Assembly: GCA_002205965.3 (NCBI GenBank)
Contig: NADL03000525.1
Coordinates: forward strand, 62,001-126,000
Direction: 5' to 3'
From: Kappaphycus alvarezii
Lineage: Eukaryota; Rhodophyta; Florideophyceae; Gigartinales; Solieriaceae
Length of the DNA stretch: 64,000 bases
This document shows positions 57,910 through 64,000 of this stretch, in pieces; within the stretch, counting starts at the first letter, position 1, and each line of letters begins with the position of its first letter. Both the position numbers and the translations under genes were made by a program. The notes below the pieces were generated by a model, which was not told the origin of the DNA, did not search any database, and saw only the letters and a list, made by a program, of their open reading frames with translations.

Positions 57910-57977
57910 AGTACGCACCTTACCCGTCTTTTATTGTCTGCATTTTTTACGTCTTCTTTGCCATTTTGCAATACACA

Positions 57978-58800
57978 ATGAGCGCTGATCAGGATTCTGT
58001 CACGAAGTTACCTAAGCTCAACACGTCCAAGGGCTTCATTCATTGGCGTTGTCAAGTTTACGCGTACATACGCAGGGATGACTTCGGGCTTGTATGCTTT
58101 TCGGATGAGCCGACCACCGGGTCAACCGCCTTCCGTAATCGCTGGCTTGAAGCCATGACCAAGGCCAAATCTTCTATAATTCTCAGCCTCGGATCTGCTC
58201 CGTTGGCACAGATGAGCGAAATTGTTGATGATGATTCTCGTACCGCAAAAGAACTTTAGGGTGGTTTTTCAAGACTTTACACTGCTTCAAACGCTCAAGC
58301 CACTCTCAATTTGCAAAATTATTTGCAGAATCTCCACATCGAAGATGATGGAAATTGGGAAGCTCACATTAAGAAAGTTTCATGAAATTCATGGAAAGCT
58401 CGCTGCCTATTACTCGCCGATCAAGGATGAAGACAAAGCATCTGAGCTACTTCGAGCGCTTTCGGAATCTTTTGCTCCGCTAGCTATGGTTGCCCAGACG
58501 AGTGAATTATCTTTGGAAAGTGTTATTATTGCCGTGAAAGGAGAGTTGTCTAGTCGCATAAGTATGAAAGCTAGTGAGAAGCAAGTTGAAAATGTACCAA
58601 GTGGAAATTCGGCCAAATATCGGGGAATTCTGGTGGTCCCGCTGTCAAGAAGTCCATCGACAAGAAGAAGAATAGTAAATGTCACGTTTGTGGGAGAAGA
58701 GGTCATTATGCCAGTGAATGTTGGTACAGAAAGTCATTTGATGAGTTTGATGAGTATCGAGCTCGTGACCGTGGTTAGTTTGGACCTGGAATAGGACGAG
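57978..58800 (+). pseudogene. gag: Gag of the second copia element, broken
   Basis: ATG at 57978 gives MSADQDSVTKLPKLNTSKG, then FIHWRCQVYAYIRRDDFGLV, a copia-type gag start. An in-frame TAG (58257-58259) interrupts it where related proteins have a Trp-like position in the block before LYTASNAQATLNLQNYL. A frameshift near 58380 precedes FHEIHGKLAAYYSPIKDED and LLRALSESFAPLAM. The zinc knuckle CHVCGRRGHYASEC is at 58680-58721 in yet another frame. A short Gly/Arg-rich tail (GRGRGLGRGRGYG) follows. Gag would package RNA; this copy cannot be made whole. Confidence 0.85.
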
Positions 58801-59079
58801 GCAGAGGGCTTGGACGAGGAAGAGGATATGGAAGATGTAATGAGCGACTATGGACCTGGATACAATCAAGGCTATAACCAACAGAGCAATTTTCCCGTTC
58901 CTATGCAGGATAGTAATCTTCCCTATGTTGGTGGTGGAAATCAAGACTGGAGGGCTCAATTGAGTCGCCAGAACGCTATGACACAGCCTGGGTAGACGTA
59001 ACCGCATCAGCCGAATCCAATTTCTAATGGAATCCAATTTCTAATGGTTTTTATGAATTAATGGTACGATTTGAAATTC

Positions 59080-62000
59080 CGAAGTGCTGTTGCCGTTTGT
59101 GAAAATCGCAAGTCAACATCGCTCCAATTGAATATGTTGGTACGCACCACTTCTTCTACAGTAAGGCACACTTCCTTCAATACGAACCTCTTCCATCTGA
59201 AAATATTTCATCAGCGTCTGGTATGTTTGCTCTAATTGGAAATGGTACTGTGTTTTTACCATTGGATGTTGTAATGTACGTTGAGGCGTAACTCGCCCCA
59301 GAATTTTCAACAAAAAATTTTATCAGTGGGTTGGCTCTCGGAATTCTTCAATATTTTGTTCACCTCGGATCCTCCAGATGCTAATGGAATGAGCACTTGT
59401 TTCATCTCAAGCCGCTCCACGGACAAAATGGTTTACGAAACTGAAATTCAGCACGGTCTTTACTCACTCAATTTGGACCCCGGTGGCCAACAGGCAAATC
59501 TTTCAATTACTAACCCGCAAGTCTTCATTTCCACAAATAGGATCTTGACAAAAGAGGGTTTTTCACTTGAATGGCATAGGAGACTCGGGCACCCAAGTTT
59601 CAATCGCCGTTTTAGGCTGGCACTCAAGTGTAAGGAAATTCATATGTTCCCTATCGAAACTTTGAAGAATTTTCCTTGTATTCCTTGCTTTACTGCGAAA
59701 ATGAGGCGATCGCCAATTTCAAATGTGCCTTGCACGAGCCAAGCATCTCTGGAACTGGTGCATGTTGACATGCTAGGGCCGATGCCTCCCTCGATTTCTG
59801 GATGTGCCTATGCCGTTGGTTTTGTCGAAGACAAGTCAGCAAAGCAGGATGTGTATTTCGGAAAAGAAAAGAGTGAAATCGGAAAAATGATGATGGAGTA
59901 CCAAGCACGCAGTGAAACGGTTACTGTATTTCTTTTGCAAAGCTTTCGTCTGGATGGTGAAAGAGAAAATCGAATTCAAGCATTGGAAAAATACGATCGT
60001 TCAATTGGTATTCAATTGCAGTATTCTCCCCCTTATGCACCCCAAAGCAACGGCGTCGCAGAACGCTTCATGCAGGAACTCGGCACTCGCTGCCGTGTGT
60101 TATTGTTTGACGGCAAGATGGAGCAGCACTTGTGGGCAGAAGCGATGAGGCATGGTAATTGGCTCAGGAATCGCCTGGCCTTCGATCGAATCAATGGTGC
60201 CATTCTGCTTCTTCAATGGAAACCATAGACTAACAAAAAAAATTTTAGCTGCAAAACTTGCCCCCCTTTGAACAGCCTAGTTTTGCTTTCAGGTATATGT
60301 AGCCAAGTGCACCTAAGAAGGAGTTGGCTGCACGTTCGGTCTTCGGGAATTTTGTAGAAGTTCACAGTTTTGAACTTTTGTTTCGCATTTATATCCCCGA
60401 TACACAGAATGTTCTTCTCGTTAGTCATCAAGGCTTTCATCCAATTAATCAATTCCCTTGGCCTGGTGTTTTCGCTCTACTTGATGGGCTTTCTTATCAG
60501 TCTCATATTGACTCCGTCGAACAAGGAAATGGAAGCGCTGAGGAAGACCTCCAACAAGCTCTTTCTGCTGATCACATTGCTGAGCTTCATGCGTTTTCCG
60601 GCACCAAGCGCAAACTGTTTGAACTACGCCTTCGTAAATCATTAAAAAAACCGTCAAAGATCCAGATTGGTGTCAGGCATTTGACAGGGAATATAATGCT
60701 TTGGTTACGCGTCGAGCTTGGCGTCATATTCAGCGCACCCTCACCATGAATCATTTGCCCTACACTTCGGTCTTTCGTCTTAAACCTTTTGATTCCACTG
60801 GTAGTGAATATCTTCACAAAGCACGTTGTGTTGTCAGCGGTGATTCGCAAGACTCTCGTTTCGATTACGATCCCGATTCCCTTTTTACACCAGTTGCTTC
60901 TCATGAGTCGATTCGGATTTTACTCGTTATGGCGGCCCGTGAAAACGTAATCGTCGAAGGAGGAGATGTATCGAATGCTTGCATTTGCGGAAAGATCGAC
61001 TTCCCTATCATCATGGAGCAACCAACCAACCCATCATGCAAAGAGGGAAAGCCCGGTCACGTGTGCGAACTTCTTAGTTCTATGTACGGGTTGAAGCGAA
61101 CCGGAAAAATATAGGTTTATATGATTTTCTAAACTTTCTTTCGTTGGGGATTGGAACAATCGCGCATTGACCCCCGAGTATTTTTCAAGGTTGTTGGAAA
61201 TCAGTTCATTATTGTCGTTGTTGTGGTTGAAAATTTGGATTTTGCTTCAAACTCCCCGAAGATTATGGGCTACTTCAAAGAAAAGCTCAGAGAATTTTTG
61301 GAGGTCAAGTTGTTTGGAAAGCTGAAGACATTTTTTGGTTGGGAAATAACGCAAAAAGAAACCGGAATTGGCATCTCGCAATCTAGATATGTCAAGGAGC
61401 TTTTGAACAAGTACGGACTTAGTAAAGCCAATGCCGTTTGGACACCTTTGCCGATCAACGATGATGTCACCCTAGCAAGAAATGGAGAGATGGTTTTGAG
61501 GAAAAAACTACATTCTCAGTACAGGAAATCGATCTATCGGCGAGCTTTTGTACTTGGCAACGTCTTTTCGTCCAGAATTTCGTTTGCTGTTGGTTCTATT
61601 GCCCGACATGTGCACGATCCTACCATGCGTTACATGAACTTGCTAAAGCGTGTCTTCAGGTGTTTGTATGGAACAAGAAACCTGGGCATAATGTATCATC
61701 GTGATGCAGACGGAATTTATGGATTGCAGGCACACGAAGATTCGGACTGGGCCGGTTGCCGAACAACTCGTCACCCAGCAACTGGTTTTTTATCACGCAA
61801 AATGGTGCAACTGTTTCTTGGAAGAGCATCAAGCAAACCGTCATTGCTTTGTCTTTCGCGGAGGCTGAAGAAGTGGCAATGTCATCATGTGCAAAAGAGC
61901 TGACTTGGAATCGCCGTTTGGTATGGGAACTAGAAAACAAGAAGCCTTTTCTTGACACCACATCGGTTCTCCGTATAATTATGTTCACCGATAACACGGC

Positions 62001-62203
62001 CGCGTTGGGAACGGCGAAGCATGAAAATATCAGTGCGAAAAGAAAGCTTATTGCGTGATCAGATTTAAAGTGATGTTTTGGAATTAAATTATGTTCCGAC
62101 TCAAGATCAAGTGGAAGACGTGTTGACCAAATCTGTGGGGGAAAGTGTATTGGAAAAGCATAGAAACAAAATGCTATGCAAGTTGGGCAATAAGTTTAAT
62201 TAG
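59080..62203 (+). pseudogene. pol: Pol of the second copia element, broken, catalytic RT residues lost
   Basis: The protease region is too decayed to name. The longest clean frame, 59281-60228, has the integrase zinc region WHRRLGHPSFNRR and CIPCFTAKMRRSP, then VHVDMLGPMPP (first Asp), and YAPQSNGVAERFMQELG (catalytic Glu); the second Asp block reads FRLDGERENR where DxGxE is usual. RT resumes at about 60700: VFRLKPFDSTG, KARCVVSGDSQ, VEGGDVSNACICG, SSMYGLKRTGK then a stop. The YVDD position is VVEN (61223-61234). RNase H: EDSDWAGCRTTRHPATGF, then in another frame LSFAEAEEVAMSSC and FTDNTAALG, ending LTKSVGESVLEKH with TAG at 62201-62203. Multiple stops; dead. Confidence 0.88.
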
Positions 62204-62327
62204 TTTCGACGATTAAGTTCGAAATAATTTTACTTGTTTGTGTGAGTTGGCCGCTGGTGATTTAGTATAGTTGGCTATTTGGTTTACTGGAGCGCCGAGG
62301 TTCCGAGTTCAGTTCTCCGCTGCTCCC

Positions 62328-62336
62328 GAGGAGGGG
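62328..62336 (+). promoter_or_regulatory. Polypurine tract of the second copia element
   Basis: GAGGAGGGG lies directly before the 3' LTR (TGCTGG). It is the expected plus-strand primer. Confidence 0.8.
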
Positions 62337-62568
62337 TGCTGGCATGTTGCTGTAATGCGGAAGCAGCTTTATTGAATTGAAAACGAGCAGGTCCTCACTT
62401 GGACAACGTGGTACATATCGGACAGATCAAAAGTCCGCACCTCGGAGTGGCTCAGAGGTTAAAGACAGGCTGTTGAATTGGGCGAGTGGTTCTCTTTTGA
62501 GATTAATAAGTAAATGGCGCAAGGAGGTCCAAGGGTGGACAATATTCAGGCTTGCACTTTTCGTTTCA
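62337..62568 (+). repeat. 3' LTR of the second copia element
   Basis: 232 bp, TGCTGGCATG to TTTTCGTTTCA, paired with 57661-57893. Confidence 0.92.
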
Positions 62569-62573
62569 CTTCT

Positions 62574-64000
62574 TTCATTTTCAAGGAGCATAAGCTTCAC
62601 TCTAACAGGCTCAATATATGAAAAATTAAAAAATTGTTGGTAAGACCTGTATTTTCTCAACTTAATTTTTTGAAATTAAAGATAAATATGTTCTTCTACT
62701 TGAAATTGTATTCCCTATCTGCCAATAAACTGCTTTATTCTCAAAATTTGCTCCCAGATTTATTTTGGTCCCGTGTACTGTCGACTTAAGGCAGTTTTGG
62801 GGTTAGTAAGTCCAAAGCTTCAACATAGCGGAAAGATAAAAGAAAGAGTTGCAGGCTTGGACCTCAAGCCACAAAAAGTTTTCGATCTGAAACAGAAGCT
62901 TTCTTAGACCGAAAAAACGCTTTTGATTCGCTTCCTGTTGCTCAAGAGTATACATGTACAGATAAAACTGTAACTTAAACTGCATCTGCAAAGTTATCCT
63001 GCGCACCAGCAAAAATTACAGATAGAAGAGGGATAAGGCATCTGAAAAAAATCAGAAATGGACGAAAAAGTGAACGAAGTTTACGGAAAGCCCCTTGAAA
63101 TGCAAAATACGACGACGTAATCGACCATAGCTGAGCAACCCACCAAAACACCGACTAGTAACGTAATAATACGTTATACATGAATTCTTCTACTTCATAC
63201 TTCTCTTGGAGGGGCTAAAACTTTTCAGATGCCTGCTTCTACGAAATCACATCATTTTTGTCTACTTCGAACTACAATGTCGTTTTGAGCAACGAATATC
63301 CTATTTTAATACTACAAATGCCAACAGTATCTTTCTGGAATTGAAAAATTTATCCTACTACATTCTTTATACTCCTGCGATAAAATTATGCAGCCTAAAC
63401 TATAAAATTGTAATCATCGCGCGATTTTTGACTGATTTATTATTACATGAGGATAAAATACCACGTGTATTTGAAAGAATCCTTAGCAACTTCTCCAACT
63501 TCTTCCAAAAAGCTTAGATGCAGTTTTCTAGCTACAATGTATTTCATAGAGAATAGTTCCGCAGAAGAGTGTAGTAAAATGAACTCTTCTTTGAGAAGGG
63601 CTACCGGCTACTAGACATGAACAGGGTGGTATAATACTCCCTAATGACACTAAAAGACCATATTAACCACTTTGCTGAAATAAAGATGAATCGAAAGCAC
63701 TTCCTACATGTATCGCGGAAAAAAGCGATACTTTTTTAGTTTACTAAAAATGTATCCATTGGAAAACTTTCAAAGGAAAAGTTGCGATTCAAACATCTAC
63801 TTATCCATTGTGCAACACGAAGGTAGCGAGATTCGACTTAAATACCACCCTTGACAGAAATAATGCGTGGAAAGGGTGTCTACACACTCTCATTGATTAC
63901 TCAAAAGCAATACTATTGGTTGAGAACCATGTATTTTCAAATTAAGATAATTTTCGTGTAAAGAGGAATTGAAATGTTTCTGGACAGTAGAGTCCCCATT
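62574..64000. other. AT-rich stretch without recognised features
   Basis: Short frames only. The longest (63206-63517, +) is rich in Ile, Leu, Tyr and Asn as expected from base composition and has no domain. No RNA gene or repeat was recognised. Confidence 0.4.

Larger units (their letters stand above)
57656..62573 (+). mobile_element. Second Ty1/copia element, old, with two LTRs
   Basis: LTRs 57661-57893 and 62337-62568 both start TG and end CA and differ by roughly one base in eight by eye, so the insertion is old. A primer-binding site starts right after the 5' LTR and a clean GAGGAGGGG polypurine tract ends at the 3' LTR. Flanking 5-mers CTGCT and CTTCT match at four of five bases and are probably a decayed target duplication. 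The pol order gag, integrase, RT, RNase H is that of Ty1/copia. The LTR (233 bp) and protein blocks differ from the tandem-array family, so this is a separate lineage. Confidence 0.92.

Noticed and set aside
63206-63517. Open frame of 103 codons
   Set aside because: AT-driven composition, no domain or signal.
1-64000. A new bacterial-type defence or metabolic operon
   Set aside because: The window is eukaryotic and repeat-dominated; no operon-like run of genes exists.

Overview
This is eukaryotic nuclear DNA made almost entirely of transposable elements at different stages of decay. No bacterial operon, rRNA or tRNA is visible. The element types, the lack of obvious introns and a recurrent AGTAC-based palindromic motif would fit a repeat-rich alga such as a florideophyte red alga. 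That placement is inference from style, not proof.

Layout. 1-1440: broken C2HC zinc-finger gene. 3391-5180: hAT transposase relic. 7980-12499: decayed Ty1/copia relic on the + strand, a distant relative of the young family further right. 13925-19998: degenerate Ty3/gypsy element with two LTRs and a perfect 5-bp target duplication (AAATC). 20011-41696: the centrepiece, four near-identical Ty1/copia elements head-to-tail on the - strand, sharing five about 416-bp LTRs, with one 5-bp target duplication (GACTG) outside the whole block. 41702-49354: gene-poor DNA with AGTAC palindromes, one small lysine-rich CDS behind a TATA box, and a frame-broken cysteine-rich repeat gene. 49355-55893: three decayed non-LTR reverse transcriptase copies with a C-terminal restriction-like nuclease, the first two head to head. 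57656-62573: an older, complete-outline Ty1/copia element of another family. 62574-64000: AT-rich DNA with nothing recognised.

How the parts work. In the array element, gag (541 codons) and pol (protease-integrase-RT-RNase H, about 1080 codons) lie in different frames. The pol frame opens only 9 nt before the end of the gag stop codon, at a run of six T, so one -1 slip there would make Gag-Pol. The leader is 43 nt and pol stops 10 nt before the 3' LTR. Unit D (36369-41279) is nearly intact; A, B and C carry many one-base indels, some of which may be consensus errors. The other elements have lost catalytic residues or frames and look dead.

The empty site can be read through both LTR-element insertions: they landed 7 bp apart in what was once continuous sequence (13929 to 19999-20010 to 41702).
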